A stretch of 36,732 nt of DNA, taken from Defluviitaleaceae bacterium (lineage in GTDB: Bacteria; Bacillota; Clostridia; Lachnospirales; WQUN01). Position 1 is the first letter of the stretch; every line of letters begins with the position of its first letter. Of this stretch, positions 24,952-32,685 are shown one piece after another. A program made the translations under genes and the position numbers. A model generated the notes under the pieces. The model searched no databases and was not told the origin of the DNA. It saw only the letters and a program-made list of their open reading frames with translations. The stretch is taken from the NCBI GenBank assembly GCA_009779755.1, contig WRDO01000030.1, positions 1-36,732 on the forward strand, written 5' to 3'.

Positions 24952-25275
24952 ATGTTCGCATTTTTATCCGCACTATTGGCTGCCGGTACCGGTCCCGACC
25001 TGACTCAGGTAACGGCACCCATCACCGACCTGTTGCTCACGGTGTTTAACGTGGCAATCCCCGTTGTGGGCGCGCTCGGCGCAATCTTCTGCATCTTCCT
25101 CGGCGTTAAGCTGGCGAAGGCGGACGAACAGCAAGACCGCGAAAAAGCGAAGACCGCGTTAAAAAACGCGATTATCGGCTTTGCCTTGATCTTCATTTTG
25201 GTGGTCGCGCTCAGGATCGGCATCGACATCATGGCCGATTGGGCAAACCAGGTTACGGCAAGCGCATTGTTCTAA
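24952..25275 (+). CDS. VirB2/TrbC-like pilin subunit
   Basis: 107 aa. Two hydrophobic helices (about 22-52 and 72-97) are separated by a short charged loop, KLAKADEQQDREKAK, the hairpin topology of VirB2/TrbC pilins. The first 18 residues may be a signal-like segment. It would polymerise or line the channel. The gene has a strong GAAAGGGG site and is bracketed by hairpins at 24893-24918 and 25285-25321, consistent with a separate, more abundant mRNA, as expected for the major subunit. Confidence 0.8.
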   Translation: MFAFLSALLAAGTGPDLTQVTAPITDLLLTVFNVAIPVVGALGAIFCIFLGVKLAKADEQQDREKAKTALKNAIIGFALIFILVVALRIGIDIMADWANQVTASALF

Positions 25276-25284
25276 CCGGTTTGT

Positions 25285-25321
25285 GAATCCGCCGACGCGG
25301 TATGTACGCGTCGGCGGGTTC
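25285..25321 (+). other. 15-bp hairpin after the pilin gene
   Basis: GAATCCGCCGACGCG (25285-25299) pairs with CGCGTCGGCGGGTTC (25307-25321), one T-G pair, 7-nt loop. No T run follows, so it would block 3' exonucleases or slow transcription rather than terminate it. Confidence 0.75.
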
Positions 25322-25372
25322 GCGGGGTTACCGAAGAAAATTTGTCTACATACAAAGTAAAGGGGTATTGCC

Positions 25373-27040
25373 ATGGAGAGAATCGTATCGTTTATATTTT
25401 TCACGATAGCCCCATTCATATTGAACGTGACGGTACCGTACTTGTACATGGCCGGTCAGTACGTAGCTTTGTTCTTTATCGTAACGCCCTTGGCTTTCAT
25501 CGATTTATTAATGGACGCCATCGGTATATTTTCGGGTATGCAGACCCTCCCCGTTGCCGACGGCACAAATGGTGCAGGGCAAACTATATTTGACCTCTTT
25601 TTCGCCCAGTCCCATGTATCGCGTGCCATGTGGGGCGTTACGCTGATTTCCCTCGCCATGTGTTTGGGCTTCGCCATATTCGCCACCATCCGCTCCATAG
25701 GGGACATGGAAGCGAAAAGGCCCCTGAGCGCGGTCATAGGTTCTACGGGCAAGGCGATGATTTCCTTTTTGCTCGTACCTTTTATGTGTATCGTAATCAT
25801 AAATTTAGCCGGTGTTACCATGCGGCAGGTAAGCGTGGTTATGGTGGGCAGCGACAGTGAAGGCCAAGCCATAAATATGTCCTCCGCCATGTTTATGGGT
25901 GCGGTATTGCCCGGGAATGTCAACAATTTTGGTGCCATGAACGATAATGACGGCATGTATATGCAAAATTGGGATGCGTATTGGAGAATCGTACAGCGTC
26001 CGCCGTTTAATTCGCCGTATGGATGGGCATGGAATAATTTTAACCAAGTAATATGGCCTAGTATAGTTGCCGATTTGGCGAAAGGACACCAATTTCCCGG
26101 ATATTGGGAAGCCCATACGCCCAGGAACCAACCCACGGAGCTGCGCTTCGTGCGGTACAGTTGGGCCAATGAGCAAATGTCTCCCGCCGCCCAACGGGCC
26201 CAATTGGATAAACTGACCCGTTGGTACTTCAACAGCGAAAACGGCAGGGGCGTAAACTTCGGCAGCTTCCATTTGCTGCGCTTCGATTTTGACGTATATT
26301 CGATGCTGGCTTCACCCAATTACTACATCACCATCATTACCTCCATATTGGCGATTATCATGATTTCCATGAGTATGCTTATATTCCTGCAACGGATTTA
26401 TGAGTTGATACTCCTATATATCGTGGCACCCTTCTTTGTGGCGCCCATGCCCCTCGACGACGGCGAAAAATTCAAGTCATGGCGCGAGGCGTTCATCGGC
26501 AAATCGATTTCCGGTTTTTCCACGATCATCACTTTGCAAATGCTGATCCTTATGCTCCCCATCATCCTGGACCCCGATTTGCTCCTGCACCAAGACGCAG
26601 CCGCCAATGCCATCCTCAAGGCACTTTTAATTGCGGGCGGTTTCTTCGCGGCGTATAAGTCCCATACGCTTATTTCTTCAATCGTATCACCCAGTGCCGC
26701 TTCGGCGGAAGGCGCGACAGGCGGCATGATCGGCGGCTTTATGATGGGCAAGGCCCTCAACCCCATCGGCGCGATATCCGGTGCGTACAAGTCCATCAAG
26801 GGCGGCATAAAAGACGCCGTGCAACCCTTTAAAGACATCGGCGGCTTGGTTGGGCTTGGTGGCGGCGGAGGCGGAGGCGGTCCCATGGGCGGCATGATGG
26901 GCGGTGGCGGCGGAGGCGGCGGTGGCGGCGACGATGGCGGTGGCGGTGGCGGCAGCGGCAATGCCTTCGGCGGCGGCGACGAAAGCGGCGGCGGAAGCGG
27001 CAACGCCAACCCCGACCTGTCCTCCGGTCCGACGTCCTGA
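25373..27040 (+). CDS. VirB6/TrbL-like channel protein, copy 1 (Gly-rich tail)
   Basis: 555 aa polytopic membrane protein. Hydrophobic segments lie near 3-50, 80-110, 125-150, 310-345 and 385-430. The block PLDDGEKFKSWREAFIGK (near 360) is shared, with changes, by the two following proteins, identifying them as paralogues. A hydrophilic loop of about 150 aa sits between the second and third groups and should face outside. The C-terminus (about 495-550) is almost only Gly, with Ser and Asp. VirB6-type proteins form the inner-membrane pore of type IV systems. AAAGGGG precedes ATG. Confidence 0.85.
   Translation: MERIVSFIFFTIAPFILNVTVPYLYMAGQYVALFFIVTPLAFIDLLMDAIGIFSGMQTLPVADGTNGAGQTIFDLFFAQSHVSRAMWGVTLISLAMCLGFAIFATIRSIGDMEAKRPLSAVIGSTGKAMISFLLVPFMCIVIINLAGVTMRQVSVVMVGSDSEGQAINMSSAMFMGAVLPGNVNNFGAMNDNDGMYMQNWDAYWRIVQRPPFNSPYGWAWNNFNQVIWPSIVADLAKGHQFPGYWEAHTPRNQPTELRFVRYSWANEQMSPAAQRAQLDKLTRWYFNSENGRGVNFGSFHLLRFDFDVYSMLASPNYYITIITSILAIIMISMSMLIFLQRIYELILLYIVAPFFVAPMPLDDGEKFKSWREAFIGKSISGFSTIITLQMLILMLPIILDPDLLLHQDAAANAILKALLIAGGFFAAYKSHTLISSIVSPSAASAEGATGGMIGGFMMGKALNPIGAISGAYKSIKGGIKDAVQPFKDIGGLVGLGGGGGGGGPMGGMMGGGGGGGGGGDDGGGGGGSGNAFGGGDESGGGSGNANPDLSSGPTS
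26857..27018 (+). repeat. GGN-codon low-complexity tract in VirB6-like copy 1
   Basis: Repeated GGC/GGA/GGT triplets encode poly-Gly broken by Met, Ser, Asp and Asn. On the opposite strand it yields Pro/Arg-rich spurious frames. Confidence 0.85.
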
Positions 27041-27122
27041 TAAAACAACCGCGCAGCATCGGCACGGCACTATGTAGGAAAGGGGGGCGGACGACTTCAT
27101 AGCGAATTTAATTGGAGCTATA

Positions 27123-30100
27123 GTGGGTTGGTTTAGGGACCAGCTCAGTGCGCTTTGGAATACCATCAAAGACATCGCGCTGGAAATCATAGAGCGGCAC
27201 GTACGGGAAGCGTTGACGACTTTTATCGTCTTCCTTACGGACATCGCCATCCCTTTTATGTGGGACACGGGCGAAAAGATCATCATCACACTTATGGTCC
27301 TGCCCTTGTTCCTGTATTCCCATGTCATTGACGCGATAGGTATCTTTGCGGGTACGAATAATATTTATATGATGGAAACGACAGATTCCGTTTTGTTCCG
27401 CGAGCTGCCGTGGGTGCTTTGCGGCATGAATGCGCCGATATTACCCGCCCCCCCGCTTAACAGGACCTCATATGAAGAGGAATTATGGCGGACGGCATGG
27501 CAGGAATATATCAGCAACAACGATGCGGTTGTTTTGCGCCCTCAATTGGCGACAAGCGACCCCATGCGGTATACGCCTAACATCCGCGCTTTTATGGAGG
27601 ATAACCACATCCCCTTCGGCAGCCGCGAAATGTATCATATATTAATGGAAGCGATTACGATGCGCGTCCCCATCGGCAGGGGTACCCCCATATCGGACTT
27701 TAACAAGATTGCCGAAGCGGATAAAGAAAATTTCCCCCACGGCTTCTTCTTCCCCAGCCAAATTTCGGGAGGTTATGGGTGGGGAATGCCGAACATCGGC
27801 ATTATGTACCCCTGGCAAGAGGTATACGAAGAAAACCTGTACCGCCTGACCCCGCCCATCCAATACCGCACGCTCAGCCGACCGGACTTTCCCTTTAACG
27901 ACAGGTCCCGTTATGTATTTGTGGAAACGCCGGCAATTGACATGGCTTACTTGGCGGAATTTGAAAACGATTACGCCTATACTTTGGACGGGATTATACC
28001 CGCCAAGACAGCGGAGCAGTTGTGGCAGGAGGAATATGAACGCGTTTATATCTCGCTGTTCCGCTACGGCGTCGAGCGGGGGTACTTTTCGCCGACCTAT
28101 TTGTCCGACCGCTTGGAAGAATTGCGCGCCAACCCCATGTACCACAATACCGACGAAATTACGCGCTTGACCGACCCCTTTAACGTGCTGTACGACCATA
28201 CAGTGAGCCGTATCCTCGAACAATACGTGATGTGGTTTTTCCGGCCCCAATTTGAATGGGAACCCGAATATGAAGAAATCACCCTGGGCAGGCAGGAATG
28301 GATAGACGGGGCGGCGGACAGGGAACCGAATATCTATGCCCACGTAAACAGGGAAATCCTTGCCTTGTTCCCCGCTGCACCCGCGGCTACGCCCCATCCG
28401 GGACCCGGCCCCACACCTGAGCCTTCTCCCACGCCCGAACCTTCCCCCACACCCACACCTGAACCTGAGCCCACGCCTGAACCCACGCTTCCATTTTTCC
28501 CCACACCTTTCCCCACGCCTTTCCCCACGCCCGAACCCGAACCTGAACCCGAACCCGAACCGCGGGTCAACCTTACGGCTCATTTCCTTTGGTTATTAGA
28601 AAAAATTGAGGATGAATATAACCGAAACAAAATAAGCGACCCGGATTTTAATCGGGATATGCTTACTTATACACGCGCATTAATGAACTTGAGGTTTTGG
28701 GATCCCATATCGGAACAAGGTCCGTATCAAAATACCCCTTTTATGACGGTAAGCAGAGCCCTCGCGTCAGATTATTGGACGGGTGCTAACCACAACCGCG
28801 AGCTTACAGATATATTATTGCAACAAATCGGTTTAGACATCGCGCAATTAACCGGTGGGGATTTAATGCCTGCGGGTTGGCTGCCCGAAACGGGTGAATG
28901 CGTCGACACGGCACTTAAAAGAGTGTGGCGGATAATCCTTCAAGAACTGGCGGAAACCGGCGGAACGGTATATAGCCACCATTTTGAAGTATTGGGCTTG
29001 GAGCAGGATAACTTTATCCATGGAACGACGGAAGAAACTATTGAACGTATAAGCGAGCACATAGCAAAATTTGAAGCCGAAATCTCCGCCGAAAATTTTC
29101 ATATGCTTGCCCAAATCAACCGGGTATTAAGCCTGTGGGGAATCGACAAAAACAACCTTCTCAGCACCGCACGCGGCGAGGACTGGGAACCCTTCGAGCT
29201 GACCGACGATATGACCGAAGCCGCGTGGACGCTCATCCCCGGGCGGCGTACGACCGACGTGTTCGCTTCCTTCAGCGACGGGGCGCACCGGCCTGCGTTT
29301 TGGTTCGACGAACCGGAAGAAGGAGAGGAAGCGGAGGAACGGCTTCCGCTCCCCATAAGGCTCACGTTCTTCTATCCGGCACAAACCCTTTGGGTGGATT
29401 ATATAGAAAACAATGCCGACTTAGTGGCGAACACGTCGCTTGCGCCTTTTGAACTGCATCGGTACAAATGGGACGTTGTCCGCTTGCTCAATTGGACGAA
29501 TATCGACAGGTACGGCGTCGGTCTTATAAACCCGCATTTAATGTTTTCGCTAGATTGGCCGCGGAGCCATTTACCGATTTTTATGCAAGATTTGCCGCAG
29601 AACCGTTTTCCGGATGTGATTAGTGATGTCGGACATGATAATTTTTATGATTATATATCCTACGCGCTGCTTGCCAGACCTACCAACATTGAAGAATTGA
29701 ATATAGGCAGCCGTTCGCTGAGCGGCGGCTCCAACCATAATTACGGCTTCGGCTGGCAAAGGTATATACCCTCGCCCGTTTACGTCGAAAGCGAGCCCCT
29801 GTTCGACATCCTGCTTTCCAGCCCCATCGTCAACACCGTGTTTTGGGGCGTAACGCTGATGTCCATCGCGCTCATTATCGGGTTTGCCATATATGAAGTG
29901 ACCCGTTCCCTTACCGACAAGGAAATCGACAAACCCGTCAGCCGTATCATCGGGTTGATCGGTAAATCCGTGCTTACGGTTTTGATCCTCCCCTTTATGT
30001 TTGTCGTGACAATCCAATTGGCGGGCGTTGCCATGCGGTCGGCAAACGATGCGTTAATCGGCGACGCGGGCTCCGCGCCCAGCCTTGCGGGTGCCTTGTT

Positions 30101-30983
30101 TTTTGCTTCCGTTACGCCGGAGGCCGTCATGCTGCCGGGCGAATCCAAGCTGCTGGACCGTATGTACGTGGACACTAATGCGGTGGAGATTAAATTCGCA
30201 CCTTCCCGGTTCGCCGACCAAATAGGGAATCGGATTACCCATATGGAGGTACTGCGCAACGAATACCTGTACGAATCCAAGGGCGATTTCCGCGATATGG
30301 GCAAGACGATTAATGACATCCAAAGGGATTTTGAAATCTATAATTTTTTCAGGACCCCCTTGCCCATCATAACGATTATCATGGGTTCCTTTATCGCCAT
30401 AACGTCGGCTATATTGCTGGTCGTGTTTACGCGGCGTGCCTTCGAGATTCTTTTCCTCTATGTCATATCGCCTTTTTTCGCCGCGACGATTCCCCTCGAC
30501 GACGGCGGGACCTACGGCAGATGGCGCGAAAAATTCATCGCCACCGTCATATCGGGTTTCGGCTCCTTGTTTACGTTTTATGTCTTCCTCATGCTCATCC
30601 CGTTGATATGGTCGCCGGAATTTGTCCTGCACCACGACATGGTGGCAAATGTCATATTAAAGATCATGCTGACGGCGGGCGGTTTCTTTACGGTATACAA
30701 ATCCTATACCTTCATCACGTCGTTGGTCAGCCCCGAAGCGGCGGAGAATGAATCCGGTTCCATCGGCTTCCTTAAAGGGACCGTAATGGGCGCGTTAAGC
30801 CAAATCAAGGATACGACCAAGCAGGTAGTGGATACGGCCAAAGACGTGGGGCAGGCGTTTCAGGGCGGCGGCGGCGGTATGCCCGGTATGGGCGGCGGCG
30901 GTGACGCGGGTGGCGGTCACGCGGGTGGCGGTGACGCGGCGGGCGATGCCGGCGGTGGGCTTGATGCCGCCGCGGATATGTAG
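27123..30983 (+). CDS. Giant VirB6-like channel protein, copy 2, with exported ~800-aa insertion
   Basis: 1286 aa. N-terminal helices (about 35-75, with IPFMWDTGEKIIITLMVLPL) resemble copy 1. Residues about 85-890 are a hydrophilic insertion that should lie outside the membrane; it includes a Pro-Glu-Pro-Thr stalk (about 417-480). The VirB6 core follows (WGVTLMSIALIIGFAIYEV near 905, then PLDDGGTYGRWREKFI near 1125), ending in a Gly/Ala/Asp-rich tail. The start is GTG 27123 with GGAG 5 nt upstream. The frame stays open back to 27078, where a much stronger AAAGGGGGGCGG precedes an ATA codon (27099), so the true start may be there. The size suggests a wall-spanning or target-contacting part of the machine. 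Confidence 0.82.
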   Translation: MGWFRDQLSALWNTIKDIALEIIERHVREALTTFIVFLTDIAIPFMWDTGEKIIITLMVLPLFLYSHVIDAIGIFAGTNNIYMMETTDSVLFRELPWVLCGMNAPILPAPPLNRTSYEEELWRTAWQEYISNNDAVVLRPQLATSDPMRYTPNIRAFMEDNHIPFGSREMYHILMEAITMRVPIGRGTPISDFNKIAEADKENFPHGFFFPSQISGGYGWGMPNIGIMYPWQEVYEENLYRLTPPIQYRTLSRPDFPFNDRSRYVFVETPAIDMAYLAEFENDYAYTLDGIIPAKTAEQLWQEEYERVYISLFRYGVERGYFSPTYLSDRLEELRANPMYHNTDEITRLTDPFNVLYDHTVSRILEQYVMWFFRPQFEWEPEYEEITLGRQEWIDGAADREPNIYAHVNREILALFPAAPAATPHPGPGPTPEPSPTPEPSPTPTPEPEPTPEPTLPFFPTPFPTPFPTPEPEPEPEPEPRVNLTAHFLWLLEKIEDEYNRNKISDPDFNRDMLTYTRALMNLRFWDPISEQGPYQNTPFMTVSRALASDYWTGANHNRELTDILLQQIGLDIAQLTGGDLMPAGWLPETGECVDTALKRVWRIILQELAETGGTVYSHHFEVLGLEQDNFIHGTTEETIERISEHIAKFEAEISAENFHMLAQINRVLSLWGIDKNNLLSTARGEDWEPFELTDDMTEAAWTLIPGRRTTDVFASFSDGAHRPAFWFDEPEEGEEAEERLPLPIRLTFFYPAQTLWVDYIENNADLVANTSLAPFELHRYKWDVVRLLNWTNIDRYGVGLINPHLMFSLDWPRSHLPIFMQDLPQNRFPDVISDVGHDNFYDYISYALLARPTNIEELNIGSRSLSGGSNHNYGFGWQRYIPSPVYVESEPLFDILLSSPIVNTVFWGVTLMSIALIIGFAIYEVTRSLTDKEIDKPVSRIIGLIGKSVLTVLILPFMFVVTIQLAGVAMRSANDALIGDAGSAPSLAGALFFASVTPEAVMLPGESKLLDRMYVDTNAVEIKFAPSRFADQIGNRITHMEVLRNEYLYESKGDFRDMGKTINDIQRDFEIYNFFRTPLPIITIIMGSFIAITSAILLVVFTRRAFEILFLYVISPFFAATIPLDDGGTYGRWREKFIATVISGFGSLFTFYVFLMLIPLIWSPEFVLHHDMVANVILKIMLTAGGFFTVYKSYTFITSLVSPEAAENESGSIGFLKGTVMGALSQIKDTTKQVVDTAKDVGQAFQGGGGGMPGMGGGGDAGGGHAGGGDAAGDAGGGLDAAADM
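28372..28563 (+). repeat. Pro-Glu-Pro-Thr stalk repeat
   Basis: Tandem CCC/CCT-GAA/ACG codons encode runs such as TPEPSPTPEPSPTPTPEPEP. Rigid stalks of this composition commonly cross the peptidoglycan in Gram-positive surface proteins. Confidence 0.85.
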
Positions 30984-30991
30984 GTAATCTT

Positions 30992-32665
30992 ATGATATAT
31001 GATCTTTACAGGACAATGTTGGTCCTCTTGAGCCATTTGGCCAATTTCGTTGACATACTTGCGGGCATTACCCCCGTAATGTACCACGGGGAACCCGTAC
31101 TTTTGTATGATTTTTTCTTTATGATGACGCCGATTACAGTCGTTTTATGGGGGATTACCGTTATCGGCATGGCAATCGCTTTGGGTTTTTCCATCATGGT
31201 CGTAACCCAAAAAGCGGCGGATTTGAAGGTCGAAAAAACCATGGGCATGGTCCTTGGGCAAATCGCCAGGACGTTCGCCATGTTTTTAATCACCCCGATA
31301 CTGATGGTCGTACTCTTGCAGCTTACGTCCGTAATCATGCGGCAAACGGACCAGTTGTTTGATATCGCCAACAACAGCGCGGGCATAGACCGCGCCATAT
31401 TCGCCCTAACCGCAACGGAAGCCGTGAAGGAGGACTCAGGGGTTATCGCCCGCTTCGCCTCCGGGGCGTTGGATTATAACAATTATTATCATGTAAGCTG
31501 GAACTTGCTTGTCGATGAAATACGCATGTGGATAGGCATACCCCTTACGATAAGTTTAATCCTCGTATATTTTTCGATGCTGATGGTTTTCGCGCTGCGG
31601 GTGTTTAACCTTCTTTTGCTGTATGCCGTATCGCCCCTGTTTGTATCCTCGATCGTTTTGGACGACGGGGAAAAATATAAGCTGTGGCGCAGCGCGTTCC
31701 TTGGGAAATTATTTTTAGGATATTCGATGATCTTATCGGTAAAAGTCGTTACGTATATCCTCATCCCCTTTATAACATCCGACTACGCGCTTGCGCCCAA
31801 CCCGGGCGGGGATGTGGTAATGAAGGCCATCTTTATGTTCGGCGCGCTGTACGGCGCGTACAAAACGGCGGGTGTCATACCCAAGTTGATTTCCCCCAAT
31901 TTCGGCGGGGACGACGATTCGATGATGATGGGCATGACAAGCGCAATGGTAATGAGCGCGGGTAAAAAATCCCTTTCCATGGGCATACACGCGGCGGGTG
32001 AGGTCGCCAAAGCGGGTGTAAACGCGGCTAAGTTCGTCGCCAAAATGGTGGTTAAAATCGTCATCGCCGTAGTCAAGACCATTTTCCTTGGCGATGTTTC
32101 CGCCATCGGGCGGGCCGTCCTTTCCGTTATCAAGGATACGATAAAAGCCATTGTGAACAAGATTAAAGAAATTGTTAAAAAAATCATAAAAACCATCGTG
32201 GATATTATAGATACGATAATGTCGTTGCTCTTGAAGGAATCCGGCATAGACAGTACGGGCGGCCACGGTATGGGCGTATTTACCAACGACGGCGGCGGCG
32301 ATGACGATGATGGTGGTGGGGGAGAGCAAAAAGTCGAAGATGACGGCGATGATGACGAAGACGACGATGATGATGACAAGGAAAAAGATGAAGAAGACGA
32401 AGAAGAAGACGATAAAGACGACAAAAAGGATGATAAAGATAAAGGAAGCACTAAGAAAATCAAGAAAAAGAAAAAATCGGGCAACAAAGCAGGTAGCATA
32501 ACCAAAAAAACCGGTAACAAAGCGGGCGGTTTGTTTAAGAAGTCCGGCAACAAGTTAGGCGGCTTTTTCAAAAGATCCGGCAACAAGTCAGGCAGCACAC
32601 CAAAAATAACGGGTAATAAGGAAAGCGGAATACCCAAAATTTCAGGCAACAAAGAAGATAAATAA
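30992..32665 (+). CDS. VirB6-like channel protein, copy 3, with charged repetitive tail
   Basis: 557 aa. The paralogous core covers about 1-310 (WGITVIGMAIALGFSIMVV near 52; VLDDGEKYKLWRSAFLGK near 225; then a GALYGAYKTAGVIPKLISP segment). After it comes a Lys/Ile/Val-rich amphipathic stretch (about 338-418), a nearly pure Asp/Glu block (about 433-490), a Lys run, and five 11-residue repeats starting GNK. The tail is probably cytosolic or surface-exposed and disordered; its charge pattern suggests binding of a partner or nucleic acid. It starts 8 nt after copy 2 with TAGG upstream. Confidence 0.82.
   Translation: MIYDLYRTMLVLLSHLANFVDILAGITPVMYHGEPVLLYDFFFMMTPITVVLWGITVIGMAIALGFSIMVVTQKAADLKVEKTMGMVLGQIARTFAMFLITPILMVVLLQLTSVIMRQTDQLFDIANNSAGIDRAIFALTATEAVKEDSGVIARFASGALDYNNYYHVSWNLLVDEIRMWIGIPLTISLILVYFSMLMVFALRVFNLLLLYAVSPLFVSSIVLDDGEKYKLWRSAFLGKLFLGYSMILSVKVVTYILIPFITSDYALAPNPGGDVVMKAIFMFGALYGAYKTAGVIPKLISPNFGGDDDSMMMGMTSAMVMSAGKKSLSMGIHAAGEVAKAGVNAAKFVAKMVVKIVIAVVKTIFLGDVSAIGRAVLSVIKDTIKAIVNKIKEIVKKIIKTIVDIIDTIMSLLLKESGIDSTGGHGMGVFTNDGGGDDDDGGGGEQKVEDDGDDDEDDDDDDKEKDEEDEEEDDKDDKKDDKDKGSTKKIKKKKKSGNKAGSITKKTGNKAGGLFKKSGNKLGGFFKRSGNKSGSTPKITGNKESGIPKISGNKEDK
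32480..32662 (+). repeat. 33-bp (11-aa) GNK repeats, five units plus partial
   Basis: GNK codons begin at 32480, 32513, 32546, 32579, 32612 and 32645, exactly 33 bp apart. The consensus is about G-N-K-x-G-G-x-x-K-K-S/T; DNA identity between units is moderate, so the protein pattern is conserved more than the DNA. Confidence 0.9.
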
Positions 32666-32685
32666 TCGAAACAGGAGGCGTATGT

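Noticed and set aside
26398..27328. Long minus-strand frames rich in Pro, Arg or Ala opposite the Gly-rich tail
   Set aside because: They are the complement of GGN codon runs and lack ribosome binding sites.
28372..28563. Short regular repeats considered as a CRISPR array
   Set aside because: The repeats are in-frame Pro-Glu/Thr codons with no unique spacers and no cas genes.
32480..32662. 33-bp repeats considered as a CRISPR array or iterons
   Set aside because: There are no spacers, the period equals 11 codons and the protein pattern is better conserved than the DNA.
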